This document shows positions 8,872-17,377 of a stretch of 44,780 nt of DNA, piece after piece. The stretch is from Acidobacteriota bacterium (lineage in GTDB: Bacteria > Acidobacteriota > Terriglobia > Terriglobales > Acidobacteriaceae). Under the pieces are notes generated by a model. It ran no database searches. It saw only the letters and a list, made by a program, of their open reading frames with translations, and had not been told where the DNA came from. The position numbers and the translations under genes were made by a program. The stretch's first letter is position 1. Each line of letters begins with the position of its first letter. The stretch is taken from positions 1 through 44,780 of the forward strand of contig JAKAXU010000025.1 of the NCBI GenBank assembly GCA_021816455.1, given 5' to 3'.

Positions 8872-9801
8872 ATGACTTTGCTCAAATCCTCACTCGCCGA
8901 GTCCATGGCCACGGCTGCAAACCACGCGGGATTGCTCCTAGTCTCCACTACCGAAGGCAAGGACTTTCACGGCAACCCGACCGCCATCTTCGAGCTTGCG
9001 CTAGCCTCCAACAAAGATGCCGCCCACACTCTGCGCCTGGAGCTGAGCGAGCACTTCGATTTCAACAAGCCCGATCTGCTGCCCGCAATGACAGCACACC
9101 TGGCCGAAGAGGCAAAGCGGTTGCGCAATCCGCGCCCCAATGCCTGCGTGACGCTGGAAGGCTTGCCGGTCACCTTCCGCAACTTTCGCTGGCCGTTCCA
9201 TCGCTCCACCTCCGGCGCGGACAGCTTCATCGTGCACGGCGAAATTCACCTCGAAGACGGCAGCAACTCTCCGCTCCACGCCAAAATCTCCGCCGCCATG
9301 ACTGTCACTTTCGCCAACATTGTGCCCGCGCCGGAGCAGCCCTACGCCGAAGCCTTTCTCTACAACGCTGTTCGCAAAACCCTCGACCAGGGACAGCTCG
9401 AACTGGTCAAGAGCGGCAACCGCCAGCCCGTTCCCATCACCACGCGCTACTTCAGCCCCTGGCAGAGAAAGTTCTTCTTCACCGACACGGATGATGCGGC
9501 GCGCCTCGAATACCTGCTGCTGAAGTGCTTCTGGCTCTCCGGCGTGCTCGGCGCAAGCCAGCCTGTCTGGATCGCCGACCCGCGCGACGCCCAGTATTTG
9601 AACACGACCGAGAGCGATCTGCTGCGCATGGCCGCAGACGAAGCCGGCCAGGGGCTGCTTGCGCTCGACGGCGAATACGCCAGCGCCACTTCGGCGCTGA
9701 TGGCCCGCGCCGAGGAGTTTCGCGCTCGCATGGACCGCGCGCTGGCGATCACCAAGCCCAGCTTTAACGAAGCCATGCGTTCCGGCCAGGCCAATATGTA
9801 G
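8872..9801 (+). CDS. conserved-looking hypothetical protein
   Basis: Encodes 309 residues with no signal peptide or membrane span. I do not recognise the family. Composition and phase are those of a real gene (strong C-ending codon bias like its neighbours). A beta-rich N-terminal half includes F-R-N-F-R-W-P-F-H-R and a T-V-T-F-A-N-I-V-P-A-P-E-Q strand. The middle has V-P-I-T-T-R-Y-F-S-P-W-Q-R-K-F-F-F-T-D, and the C-terminus is helical and charged. A TAAAAT hexamer at 8825-8830 might be a -10 element, but no matching -35 is seen. It is preceded and followed by short gaps and shares its strand with the DNA glycosylase gene downstream. Confidence 0.6.
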   Translation: MTLLKSSLAESMATAANHAGLLLVSTTEGKDFHGNPTAIFELALASNKDAAHTLRLELSEHFDFNKPDLLPAMTAHLAEEAKRLRNPRPNACVTLEGLPVTFRNFRWPFHRSTSGADSFIVHGEIHLEDGSNSPLHAKISAAMTVTFANIVPAPEQPYAEAFLYNAVRKTLDQGQLELVKSGNRQPVPITTRYFSPWQRKFFFTDTDDAARLEYLLLKCFWLSGVLGASQPVWIADPRDAQYLNTTESDLLRMAADEAGQGLLALDGEYASATSALMARAEEFRARMDRALAITKPSFNEAMRSGQANM

Positions 9802-9896
9802 CGATGTATGCGGCTTTTCGGTGGGGGAAAACGGCCGCACGCAGGTTACACTGCTCCCCGAGGATTGAATCGCCAGAATCGACACGTGACCCACAC

Positions 9897-10577
9897 ATGA
9901 TCCACAACGGTCGCCGGAAACTGCCCTACGACGCTGAAGCGGCGCTTGCTCATCTCCGCGCCTCCGACGCAAGACTCGCCGCGCTCATCGATCACGCCGG
10001 TCCCTTCACGCTGCGCCTCGGTCACTCCGGCACGCCCTTCACTTCGCTGCTGGAATCTATCGTCTACCAGCAGCTTCACGGCAAGGCTGCGGCAACGATT
10101 CACCAGCGTGTCCGCGCGCTGTATGGCGACGACGATCCGACGCCGGAGATGCTGCTGACCACGCCAGCCGACCGGCTCCGCGCCGCCGGTCTTTCGGGCA
10201 ACAAGCTGGCCGCCATCCGCGACCTGGCCGAAAAGACGCTCTCCGGCGTAATTCCGTCGCAGCGCACCATCCAGCGCATGCGCGATGACGACATCATCGC
10301 GCGCCTTACCGAGGTGCGCGGCATCGGCCCGTGGACTGTCGAGATGCTGCTGATCTTCCGGCTCGGCCGCCCGGATGTCTTTCCGGCCACCGACTACGGC
10401 GTGCGCAAAGGCTTCGCGCTCACCTTCCTGCGCTTGCCGCGCTCACGCCCGGTCACCGCTGCCGATCTGCCCACGCCGGACCAGATGCAGCGCCGCGCAC
10501 GGCGCTGGGCGCCCTATCGCTCTGTCGCCGCCTGGTATCTGTGGCGCGCCTGTGATCTGGCCGCAGCGAAATCGTGA
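9897..10577 (+). CDS. AlkA-like DNA-3-methyladenine glycosylase
   Basis: Encodes 226 residues of the helix-hairpin-helix GPD superfamily, which excises alkylated bases in base excision repair. The first hallmark is S-L-L-E-S-I-V-Y-Q-Q-L-H-G-K-A-A. The second is the hairpin R-G-I-G-P-W-T-V-E-M-L-L-I-F, followed by the catalytic Asp in P-A-T-D-Y-G-V-R-K-G. No C-terminal Cys cluster is present, so it is not an Fe-S endonuclease III or MutY type. It lacks the AlkA N-terminal TBP-like domain, as in the short bacterial Mag1 class. ATG 9897 has no strong ribosome site; an upstream in-frame ATG at 9804 would add 31 residues of non-conserved look. Its stop overlaps a GTG of the next frame. Confidence 0.88.
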   Translation: MIHNGRRKLPYDAEAALAHLRASDARLAALIDHAGPFTLRLGHSGTPFTSLLESIVYQQLHGKAAATIHQRVRALYGDDDPTPEMLLTTPADRLRAAGLSGNKLAAIRDLAEKTLSGVIPSQRTIQRMRDDDIIARLTEVRGIGPWTVEMLLIFRLGRPDVFPATDYGVRKGFALTFLRLPRSRPVTAADLPTPDQMQRRARRWAPYRSVAAWYLWRACDLAAAKS

Positions 10578-10720
10578 TCCCGGTTCGGCGAAAGTTCCTG
10601 TCGCAACTTCCCGCCGCAACCTTCATCCAATGCAGCAGCGCCATTCCAGCGGTACAGTTGGAAGAGCGCCGTCGTCTCCGGCTACACTCCGTGGCGCGGT
10701 GCGAAAAGAGGTACCTCTGC

Positions 10721-11299
10721 TTGTCGCAGTTCACCAGCTTCATTCGCATTCCGCTGCTTGCGCTGCGCCACCGGCTGGCACCGCTGCCGCGTATCGGGCC
10801 GCTGGAGACGGACCGCGTCCGCCTGCATGTGCTGCCGATGGACATCGACTTCAATCTGCATCTGAACAACGCTCGCTATCTGAACGCGATGGATTACGGA
10901 CGCATGCGTCTGTTGGCGCGCTCCGGTCTCTTCGATTCCTTCCTGCGTTCCGGCTGGAAGGCGGTCGTCGGAGCCGTCTGGATGACCTATCGCCGCTCGC
11001 TTCCGCTCTTTGCCCGGTACGAGCTGGCAACGCGGCTTGTCTGCTGGGATGAGCGCTGGTTTTATATGGAGCAGACCTTCACACGTGCCGGCGCGCTCTG
11101 CGCCGTCGGCTGGGTGAAAGGCGCGCTGCTGGAAGGAGACCGCATCGTCTCGCCCGATCGGATTATCCGTTCCGTCGCGCCCGGCGTCGCCAGTCCGCCG
11201 CTGCCGGAAAACTTCCTCGCCTGGAACGACCTGACGCGAGAGAAGCTCGACATCGCCAGGGAGAGCGTCACCGAGACGCAGGAGTCTTCGCGCAGATGA
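10721..11299 (+). CDS. hot-dog-fold thioesterase-like protein (THEM6-like)
   Basis: Encodes about 192 residues from TTG 10721, chosen because AGAGGT (10707-10712) lies eight bases upstream and the family-like part starts right after. The same frame is open from GTG 10574, overlapping the previous stop, so a longer product cannot be excluded. The core motif M-D-I-D-F-N-L-H-L-N-N-A-R-Y-L is the D-x-x-x-H-x-N-N-x-x-Y pattern of 4-hydroxybenzoyl-CoA thioesterase relatives of the THEM6 type. W-M-T-Y-R-R-S-L and W-F-Y-M-E-Q-x-F strands follow, as expected. It overlaps lipB by four bases (ATGA), suggesting co-translation and perhaps a link to acyl-ACP metabolism. Substrate unknown. Confidence 0.75.
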   Translation: MSQFTSFIRIPLLALRHRLAPLPRIGPLETDRVRLHVLPMDIDFNLHLNNARYLNAMDYGRMRLLARSGLFDSFLRSGWKAVVGAVWMTYRRSLPLFARYELATRLVCWDERWFYMEQTFTRAGALCAVGWVKGALLEGDRIVSPDRIIRSVAPGVASPPLPENFLAWNDLTREKLDIARESVTETQESSRR

Positions 11300-12057
11300 T
11301 TGAATATCTCTGGCTGGGCCGTATGGATTACGCCGAGGCGCTCCTGCTTCAGCAACAGTGCGTCGAGCTGCGACATGCCGGACGCATCGGCAATCTGCTG
11401 TTGCTGCTGGAACACCCTCCTGTGCTTACGCTGGGCCGCAATGCGCGCCGCGAGAATATCCTGGCCAGCGATGCGCTGCTGGCTGCACGCGGCATCGGAG
11501 TCCACACCATCAATCGTGGGGGCGACGTCACCTATCACGGTCCGGGCCAGCTTATCGGCTACCCGATCTTCGACCTCAGAAGCCTCACCGCGCCATCGGG
11601 CCGTCGCCTGGGTCCGGTCGATTTCGTCCGCCAACTGGAAGAGGTGCTCATTCGCCTCTGCGACGGCTTCGGGATCCTCAGCGGACGCGTCCCCGGCCGC
11701 ACTGGTGTCTGGGTTGGTTCGCCCGCTGCGGGCGATGAGCGCAAGATCGCCGCTATTGGCGTGCACATCTCGCGCGGCATCACCTCTCACGGCTTTGCGC
11801 TGAACGTGACCACCCACCCGCGGGATTTTCAGTGGATCGTCCCCTGCGGCATCGCCGACCGCGCGGTGACGAGCATGGAACTTGAGATTGCGGCTGGCGC
11901 CGCCGGGCGAGATGAGCAGAGCGGGCCTTGCAACAGCCCGTTTCCCGCGCCACTGGAGCTGGAGTCGGTCGCCCATCGCGCCGCACTCTGCTTCGGAGAG
12001 GTCTTTGAGCAGCAGATTCTGGCGCGTGACACTCTGCCCGCTTTGCTCGATCGCTGA
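11296..12057 (+). CDS. lipB: octanoyl-[ACP]:protein N-octanoyltransferase
   Basis: Encodes 253 residues. It transfers octanoyl groups from acyl carrier protein to lipoyl domains, the first step of lipoate assembly. Motifs: H-P-P-V-L-T-L-G-R, the glycine-rich R-G-G-D-V-T-Y-H-G-P-G-Q-L-I-G-Y-P-I, the catalytic Lys in E-R-K-I-A-A-I-G-V-H-I and the catalytic Cys in W-I-V-P-C-G-I. A short poorly conserved insert rich in Gly and Ala precedes the C-terminus. It overlaps the thioesterase-like gene and is followed, after about 250 bases, by a lipoyl-bearing E2 gene, an apt substrate. No lipA is in the window. Confidence 0.94.
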   Translation: MIEYLWLGRMDYAEALLLQQQCVELRHAGRIGNLLLLLEHPPVLTLGRNARRENILASDALLAARGIGVHTINRGGDVTYHGPGQLIGYPIFDLRSLTAPSGRRLGPVDFVRQLEEVLIRLCDGFGILSGRVPGRTGVWVGSPAAGDERKIAAIGVHISRGITSHGFALNVTTHPRDFQWIVPCGIADRAVTSMELEIAAGAAGRDEQSGPCNSPFPAPLELESVAHRAALCFGEVFEQQILARDTLPALLDR

Positions 12058-12146
12058 AACCGCAAAGGCGGCGGCGGTCCGTGCGTTTTTTTTGACCGCA
12101 TTTCCAGGTACAGCCGAAGGTGGAAGCGGTCTTGGATGGGGGCTTA

Positions 12147-12152
12147 TATAAT
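12147..12152 (+). promoter_or_regulatory. possible -10 element (TATAAT) upstream of the E2 gene
   Basis: A perfect TATAAT lies 160 bases upstream of the E2 start. No convincing -35 hexamer is found 16-19 bases before it, so support is partial. The 253-base gap between lipB and the E2 gene contains a T8 run (12086-12093) near lipB but otherwise no gene. Confidence 0.25.
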
Positions 12153-12310
12153 CCGTGTGGGAGTTTCCGCCGAAGCGCCGTTCTCCTCCGTGCGCTGTCC
12201 GCTCTTCGGGGCCGCCCGTCAAGGCGGCTCTTCGGATGCTTGTCCGAGAGGCTCCCGCCAGGGTTTACGCGCGTGCTGGCAACGGCTCCGGCACGCCGAG
12301 AAAGGTTTGC

Positions 12311-13621
12311 ATGTCCACCGATGTCGTGATGCCCCAGATGGGCGAGTCGATCTTTGAGGGAACCATCACCCGCTGGCTCAAGCAGCCCGGGGAGCCGGTG
12401 CGCGCCGATGAGCCGCTCTTCGAGATCTCCACCGACAAGGTCGATGTCGAGATTCCCGCACCCGTCACCGGAACGCTCGCTGAGATTCTGGTCGCCGAAG
12501 GCGTGACTGCCATGGTCAATACCGTCGTCGCGCGCATTGTCGTTGCCGGAGAGACGACGAGTGGGACGACCGCAGAGACGACGGAAAGGACCGCTGCCGC
12601 ATCGTCTGCCACTCCAACCGCTCCAACTCCGCCTGTTTCAGCCGCGGCAGCCGCACCATCTCCAGCGCTGAAGCCCGCGCCTGCGGCAGTACCTGCTCCG
12701 ACGCCTGTAACCGCATCCGCTCCGGCGCCCGCGCCCGTTTCCGAGATGAGCGGCCGTCTGCGTTCCTCGCCATTGGTACGCCGCATCGCGCGCGAACATG
12801 GAGTCGATCTGCAGAGCGTCCCCGGCACCGGCCCCGCCGGACGAATCACGCGGGACGATCTCCAGCGTTTTCTGGCAGCGCCGACTGCGGACGGAGCAAC
12901 GCCCGCCCCGCCGCTGGTGGAAGAACGTGTGCCCATGACCCGCATGCGAGCCATGATCGCCGAGCGGATGATCGAAAGCCGCCGCACCAGCGCCCATGCG
13001 CACACGGTCTTCCGCATCGATATGACGCGTATCGCGCGTCTGCGGGAACGGGAAAAAGTTGCCTTTGAAGCGCGTCACGCCGTGCGTCTTACCTACATGC
13101 CCTTTGTGGCCTCCGCCGCCATCGCCGCGCTGCGCCGCTACCCGATTCTGAATGCGGCCGTCGATGGCGATGCCATTCAGTTTCACGCGCATGTGAACCT
13201 GGGCATCGCCGTTGCGCTGGACTGGGGCCTGATTGTGCCGGTCGTGCATGGGGCCGAGCAGAAGAGCTTTGCGGAGCTGGCGCGGGCCATCGCCGACATC
13301 GCAGAGCGCGCCCGCAGCAAAAAACTGAAGCCCGAAGAAGTGGCCGGCGGAACCTTTACGCTAACCAACTCCGGTCTCTTCGGCGAGGAGTTCGGCATGC
13401 CGATCCTCAATCAGCCGGAGGCTGCGATTCTGGCCATCGGCGGATTGAAGAAAGCGCCCGTCGTACTCACTGACGCCGAGGGCAACGACACGATCGCCAT
13501 TCGATCGATGCAGCACTACTGCCTCGGCATCGACCACCGCATCATCGATGGCGCGGACGCCGGGCGTTTCATGACCGAGTTCAAGCGGCAACTGGAGGAG
13601 TGGTCGGCACCCATTCTCTGA
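12311..13621 (+). CDS. 2-oxoacid dehydrogenase E2 acyltransferase, lipoyl-bearing
   Basis: Encodes 436 residues. Domains: lipoyl domain at 1-80 with the lipoylated Lys at about 43 in S-T-D-K-V-D; an Ala/Pro/Thr linker (about 85-150); a peripheral subunit-binding domain (about 155-190, S-S-P-L-V-R-R-I-A-R-E-H); and the catalytic domain ending in H-R-I-I-D-G-A-D-A, which carries the catalytic His and Asp. Such E2 cores belong to pyruvate, 2-oxoglutarate or branched-chain complexes; the sequence alone does not decide which, and no E1 or E3 gene is adjacent. ATG 12311 follows an AAAGG ribosome site; the frame stays open upstream to 12155 but that part is not E2-like. Confidence 0.9.
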   Translation: MSTDVVMPQMGESIFEGTITRWLKQPGEPVRADEPLFEISTDKVDVEIPAPVTGTLAEILVAEGVTAMVNTVVARIVVAGETTSGTTAETTERTAAASSATPTAPTPPVSAAAAAPSPALKPAPAAVPAPTPVTASAPAPAPVSEMSGRLRSSPLVRRIAREHGVDLQSVPGTGPAGRITRDDLQRFLAAPTADGATPAPPLVEERVPMTRMRAMIAERMIESRRTSAHAHTVFRIDMTRIARLREREKVAFEARHAVRLTYMPFVASAAIAALRRYPILNAAVDGDAIQFHAHVNLGIAVALDWGLIVPVVHGAEQKSFAELARAIADIAERARSKKLKPEEVAGGTFTLTNSGLFGEEFGMPILNQPEAAILAIGGLKKAPVVLTDAEGNDTIAIRSMQHYCLGIDHRIIDGADAGRFMTEFKRQLEEWSAPIL

Positions 13622-13680
13622 GGGTGCCGCGGCTGTCTCCACACAACCAGGTCCGGATAAGATAAGACGTGGATTTCTCC

Positions 13681-14865
13681 ATGCCGACACGTCCCTGCTG
13701 GGCTGAGATCGATCTCGCCGCATTCGCTCACAATCTGCGTCTGCTGCAGCGAACCGCCGACGCGTCCACTCTTGCCGCCACGGTCAAGGCCGACGCCTAC
13801 GGTCACTCGATCGCGCTCTGTGCGCCAGCGGCTGTTGAAGCGGGCGCTTCGTGGCTTGCGGTGACCTCGACTGATGAAGCACTGACCGCCGCGCGCGCCT
13901 GTGCCGAAGTGGTGCCACGTATTCTCGTGCTCAGCGGGCCGTTTCCTGGCGACGGAGAAGCCGTTGCTGCTTACGGATTCACCTGCTCGGTCTGGCAACG
14001 GGAGCATCTGCAGGAGCTTCACGGCGGCGCGCTGCAATGCGGACGATCCGAGCTTCCAGTTCATCTGGAGATAGACACCGGCATGAGCCGGCAAGGCGTC
14101 GCGCCAGAGGATCAGATCGAGTTTCTGGAGACTCTGTGCACATTTCCCACACTTCGCCTCGACGGCGTGATGACTCATCTGTACGCCGCCGATGAGAGCG
14201 ATCACGCAGCCACGCAGCGGCAGTTGAAGCGGCTGGCCGACAGTCTCTGTGCCGTGCGCGAACGCGGCTTCGCTCCTGCGTGGCTTAGCGTGGGCAACTC
14301 CGCCGCGCTGCTGGACCGGGATTTGCGCAGCCAGCTTGCGGCGATGGCCTCCAGACACGGGCTGCGGCTGCTGCTGCGCCCCGGAATCGCTCTCTACGGT
14401 GTTCCGCCGGAGTACGATCCTCAACCGCCGGAGTCGGCGGCGGCAAGCTCTGCCGGACTGCTCCCGGTGCTGAGATGGAAGACGCGCGTCACCAGCCTGC
14501 GCCGCATCGCTCCGGGCGAGGTCGTTGGCTACAACGGGAGCTTCCAGGCTACCCAGCCGATGCGCCTGGCGTTGCTTGCCGTTGGCTATGCAGACGGACT
14601 GAGTCGCAGGCTCTCGCATCGTGGCCATGCGCTTGTTGCTGGTCTGCGCGCGCCTTATGCCGGAAGGATTTCGATGGATCAGGCCGTCCTCGATGTGACC
14701 GGAGTTCCGGAAGAGCGTCTCCGCACCGGCGACGAGGTTGTGCTGCTCGGGCGCCAGGGCGACTCAGTCGTGACCGCAGAGGATCACGCGCGCTGGGCGG
14801 AGACGATTCCATGGGAGATATTCACCGCGATTGCGGCGCGCGTGCCGCGCATCGCCGCAGGGTAG
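13681..14865 (+). CDS. alr: alanine racemase
   Basis: Encodes 394 residues. PLP-dependent racemase producing D-alanine for peptidoglycan. The PLP Lys is at residue 36 in A-T-V-K-A-D-A-Y-G-H. The second catalytic residue, Tyr, is in V-G-Y-A-D-G-L-S-R. The C-terminal domain has G-R-I-S-M-D-Q and ends in the I-P-W-E-I-F-T-A-I region. ATG 13681 gives the usual short N-terminus (M-P-T-R-P-x-W-A-E-I-D-L); a GTG four codons upstream is possible. It lies 59 bases after the E2 gene on the same strand and converges with the LacI-type regulator. The 159 bases after it hold nothing I can support. Confidence 0.95.
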   Translation: MPTRPCWAEIDLAAFAHNLRLLQRTADASTLAATVKADAYGHSIALCAPAAVEAGASWLAVTSTDEALTAARACAEVVPRILVLSGPFPGDGEAVAAYGFTCSVWQREHLQELHGGALQCGRSELPVHLEIDTGMSRQGVAPEDQIEFLETLCTFPTLRLDGVMTHLYAADESDHAATQRQLKRLADSLCAVRERGFAPAWLSVGNSAALLDRDLRSQLAAMASRHGLRLLLRPGIALYGVPPEYDPQPPESAAASSAGLLPVLRWKTRVTSLRRIAPGEVVGYNGSFQATQPMRLALLAVGYADGLSRRLSHRGHALVAGLRAPYAGRISMDQAVLDVTGVPEERLRTGDEVVLLGRQGDSVVTAEDHARWAETIPWEIFTAIAARVPRIAAG

Positions 14866-15024
14866 AAAGCCCGCGCCACGATTCCAACCGGTGAGCGCCC
14901 CTGAGGAAAGCTTGCTGATTCTGGTTGGCGAGACTCTGCGGCGGAGCACTGGAAGCAAAGCCGAACCAGAGACAAACTGCTTCCGGTCGCTGCCAACTCC
15001 ATGGAGGTAATCCCTGGACCGGCT

Positions 15025-16038
15025 TTACCTGCGCAGGGAGGAGGCGCGCGCAATCAGCGTTGGCTCAAGAATCACCTTTTTCGGCTCGGGCTTCACTCTG
15101 GCCTCGATTCTCTCGAGCACAATCTCCGCCGTCCGCCGCCCGATCTCCGCGCTGTGCTGATCGATAGAGGAGAGTGGCACCCGCAGCAGCTCGTCGAAAT
15201 GCAGATTCCCGCATCCGATCACCGCAACATCCTGCGGAATCCGCAAGCCAGCCTCCAATATCGCCTGGATCGCACCGATCGCAAGCGGATCGTTGAAGGC
15301 AAACAGCCCATCCGGACACAGGTTGACTGCGAGCAGCCGACGCGTGGCATTGGCACCCTGGAGGGTCGCATCGCTGTCCACCCTCTCGGTGGCAGCCACC
15401 CATTCCGATCGGAAGTCCAGGCCATGCTCCTGCAATGCATCCCGATACCCGCGCAGCCGCTCCTCGGCCGTGCCCACCTGCGGACCACGAATATGCGCAA
15501 TCCGCCTGCATCCCTGCGCGATCAGGTGTTCGGTCGCTATCCGCCCTGCGGCGTAATCATCGGTGCCGACGAAACTTCCGGCGACCCCATGCACCGCGCG
15601 GTCGATCAGTACGTAGGCCGATCCGTTCCGCTCCAGCCGTTCAATCATCGTCGTCTCGTCCGCGCAAGTGGCAATCACCAGCGCGTCCAAGTGCCGGGCA
15701 ATCATCTGCTGAATCTCTCGCGCCTCGGTCTCCGGCTCCTCATCGGAAGAGGCCAGGAGCAGCGAATACCCGCGCTTGCCCACTTCGGCCGAAAGCGCCA
15801 CTGCCACCTCGGCAAAGAACGAGTGCAGCAGCGAGGGCACCACCAGGCCAATCAGATAGCTTCGCCCCGTCACCAGGCTTCGCGCCATCAGATTCGGCTG
15901 ATAATCCAGCTCTTTCACCCGTCGCAGTACGCGCTCCCGCGTCTCCTCGGCAATATCCGGGTGGTTTCGCAGCACCTTCGAGATTGTCACCACAGACAGT
16001 CCAAGGTCTTTCGCAATGTCTTTCATCCGTACCGTCAT
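15025..16038 (-). CDS. LacI family transcriptional regulator
   Basis: Encodes 337 residues. The N-terminal helix-turn-helix (about 5-50) reads V-R-M-K-D-I-A-K-D-L-G-L-S-V-V-T-I-S-K-V-L, followed by the hinge P-N-L-M-A-R-S-L. The rest is a periplasmic-binding-type sugar sensor with the usual D-A-L-V-I, P-D-G-L-F-A-F-N-D and D-V-A-V-I-G landmarks. It is divergent from a sugar catabolic operon (dehydrogenase, FucP-like carrier, mutarotase, SDR) across a 270-base gap, so it most likely regulates that operon and itself, with a sugar or sugar acid as inducer. I could not pick out a convincing palindromic operator in the gap. Confidence 0.93.
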   Translation of the reverse strand: MTVRMKDIAKDLGLSVVTISKVLRNHPDIAEETRERVLRRVKELDYQPNLMARSLVTGRSYLIGLVVPSLLHSFFAEVAVALSAEVGKRGYSLLLASSDEEPETEAREIQQMIARHLDALVIATCADETTMIERLERNGSAYVLIDRAVHGVAGSFVGTDDYAAGRIATEHLIAQGCRRIAHIRGPQVGTAEERLRGYRDALQEHGLDFRSEWVAATERVDSDATLQGANATRRLLAVNLCPDGLFAFNDPLAIGAIQAILEAGLRIPQDVAVIGCGNLHFDELLRVPLSSIDQHSAEIGRRTAEIVLERIEARVKPEPKKVILEPTLIARASSLRR

Positions 16039-16191
16039 GACTTTCGCACTTTACAGATCGCGCGAGGCGCTCGGCTTGCCATCGAAAACCCCGAGCCACA
16101 GCTTGAACTGTCCTTTCCTGTCCAAAGTCTTCTACGCTCTCTTGCGCACATACCTGGAAATCTCGCGATTATGTGGATTATTACAAACTTC

Positions 16192-16221
16192 GTGACTTTA
16201 ACGATACCTGTAACATATACT
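16192..16221 (+). promoter_or_regulatory. candidate promoter for the fucose-type operon
   Basis: GTGACT (16192-16197) and TATACT (16216-16221) are 18 bases apart in an AT-rich stretch of the divergent regulator/dehydrogenase gap. Both match the sigma70 consensus moderately (4 and 5 of 6). The transcript would start near 16228, about 80 bases before the dehydrogenase ATG. The local AT richness contrasts with the surrounding genes. Confidence 0.4.
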
Positions 16222-16308
16222 GACCTGCGATTTGAACTATTCCTCTCGGATTGCACCAGTTGCCATGCTCTGTTCCATCATTCCGTCCTGCTCAGCGTGC
16301 GAGGTTCC

Positions 16309-17349
16309 ATGCAAGCCATCCTGATGCCTGAGCCGGGCCGAGCGGTGGTTACCACCGTTCCCGATCCTCTCCCGCGGCCCGGCGAAGCTCTGCTGCGCGT
16401 CCGTCGCGTTGGCCTCTGCGGCTCCGACCTCAACAGTTTCCGCGGCCTCAACCCGCTTGTCAGCTACCCGCGTATTCCGGGCCACGAGATCGCTGCAACG
16501 GTTCTTTCGCTGCCCGAAACGCTTCCGGCGGAGCTGCGCGCGCTGGCCGTTGGCATGGACGTAACTCTTTCTCCATACTCCAGTTGTGGCCACTGCTCTG
16601 CATGCCTGGCGCAGCGGCCCAACGCCTGCCAGCACAACCAGACCCTGGGCGTGCAGCGCGACGGCGCGCTTGCCGAGAGGATCGCCGTTCCGGTGGACCG
16701 TCTCTTTCCGGCGACACTGGGCGATCCTCCGCTCACGCTGGAAGAACTGGTCCTCGTCGAACCGCTCACGGTCGGCTTTCATGCAGTCGCCCGCGCCAGG
16801 GTCCAGCCTTCGGAGACCGTTCTCATCCTGGGATCCGGCGGTGTCGGCCTGGGAGCTGTTGCCGCAGCGGCCACGCGCGGGGCCACCGTCCTCGCCGTCG
16901 ATCTGAGCGAAGCGCGGCTGACGACAGCGCGACTGGCTGGAGCCGCGCACACTCTCCGCTTTGATCCCGCGACGCTTGCTGACTCCGTGCGCGCGCTCAC
17001 CGACGGCCACGGCCCCTCCGTCGTCATTGAGGCGGTCGGCACACCGGAGACCTTCTGCACCGCTGTCGATCTTGTCGCCTTCGCCGGTCGCGTCGTCTAC
17101 ATCGGCTACGCCAAACAGCCGGTTGCCTACGAGACCCGGCTCTTTGTGCAGAAAGAGCTGGATATACGAGGCTCGCGCAACGCTCTGCCCGAGGACTTCC
17201 GAGCCGTCATTCAGATGCTCTCTGCGCGCCGTTTTCCGGTCCATGCGGCCATTGGCTCCATCGTTCCCTTTGCGAAGGTGCCCGAGACGTTCATCCGCTG
17301 GAAAGACGATCCTGGCGCCTTCACCAAGATCGTGATTGCACTCGACTGA
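16309..17349 (+). CDS. zinc-dependent medium-chain alcohol dehydrogenase, LgoD-like
   Basis: Encodes 346 residues from ATG 16309, with GAGG just upstream. It is an MDR zinc dehydrogenase. Catalytic-zinc ligands are in G-L-C-G-S-D and P-G-H-E. The structural zinc site is C-x2-C-x2-C-x7-C in S-C-G-H-C-S-A-C. The NAD-binding loop is G-S-G-G-V-G-L-G. The C-terminal I-R-G-S-R-N-A-L-P-E-D-F resembles the matching part of E. coli LgoD (YjjN), which oxidises L-galactonate. Being first in an operon with a FucP-type carrier, a mutarotase and an L-fucose-dehydrogenase-like SDR suggests an oxidation step on a deoxy-sugar acid. The substrate is inferred, not shown. The same frame is open far upstream, but that stretch lies antisense to the regulator gene. 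Confidence 0.85.
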   Translation: MQAILMPEPGRAVVTTVPDPLPRPGEALLRVRRVGLCGSDLNSFRGLNPLVSYPRIPGHEIAATVLSLPETLPAELRALAVGMDVTLSPYSSCGHCSACLAQRPNACQHNQTLGVQRDGALAERIAVPVDRLFPATLGDPPLTLEELVLVEPLTVGFHAVARARVQPSETVLILGSGGVGLGAVAAAATRGATVLAVDLSEARLTTARLAGAAHTLRFDPATLADSVRALTDGHGPSVVIEAVGTPETFCTAVDLVAFAGRVVYIGYAKQPVAYETRLFVQKELDIRGSRNALPEDFRAVIQMLSARRFPVHAAIGSIVPFAKVPETFIRWKDDPGAFTKIVIALD

Positions 17350-17377
17350 CGCCAGCTTGTAAACAAAAATTGCAACC

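Noticed and set aside
12060..12093. Possible terminator after lipB: short CCGC/GCGG stem and a T8 run
   Set aside because: The stem is only 4 bp and the T-run begins 14 bases later, so it does not form a standard intrinsic terminator.
15001..16308. Upstream in-frame extension of the zinc dehydrogenase, adding about 436 residues
   Set aside because: The extension is antisense to the LacI regulator and has no homology; GAGG and the family start lie at 16309.
16039..16308. LacI-type palindromic operator in the divergent gap
   Set aside because: TTACA and TGTAA elements occur near 16181 and 16210, but spacing and symmetry do not match a LacI-family operator well enough to call.
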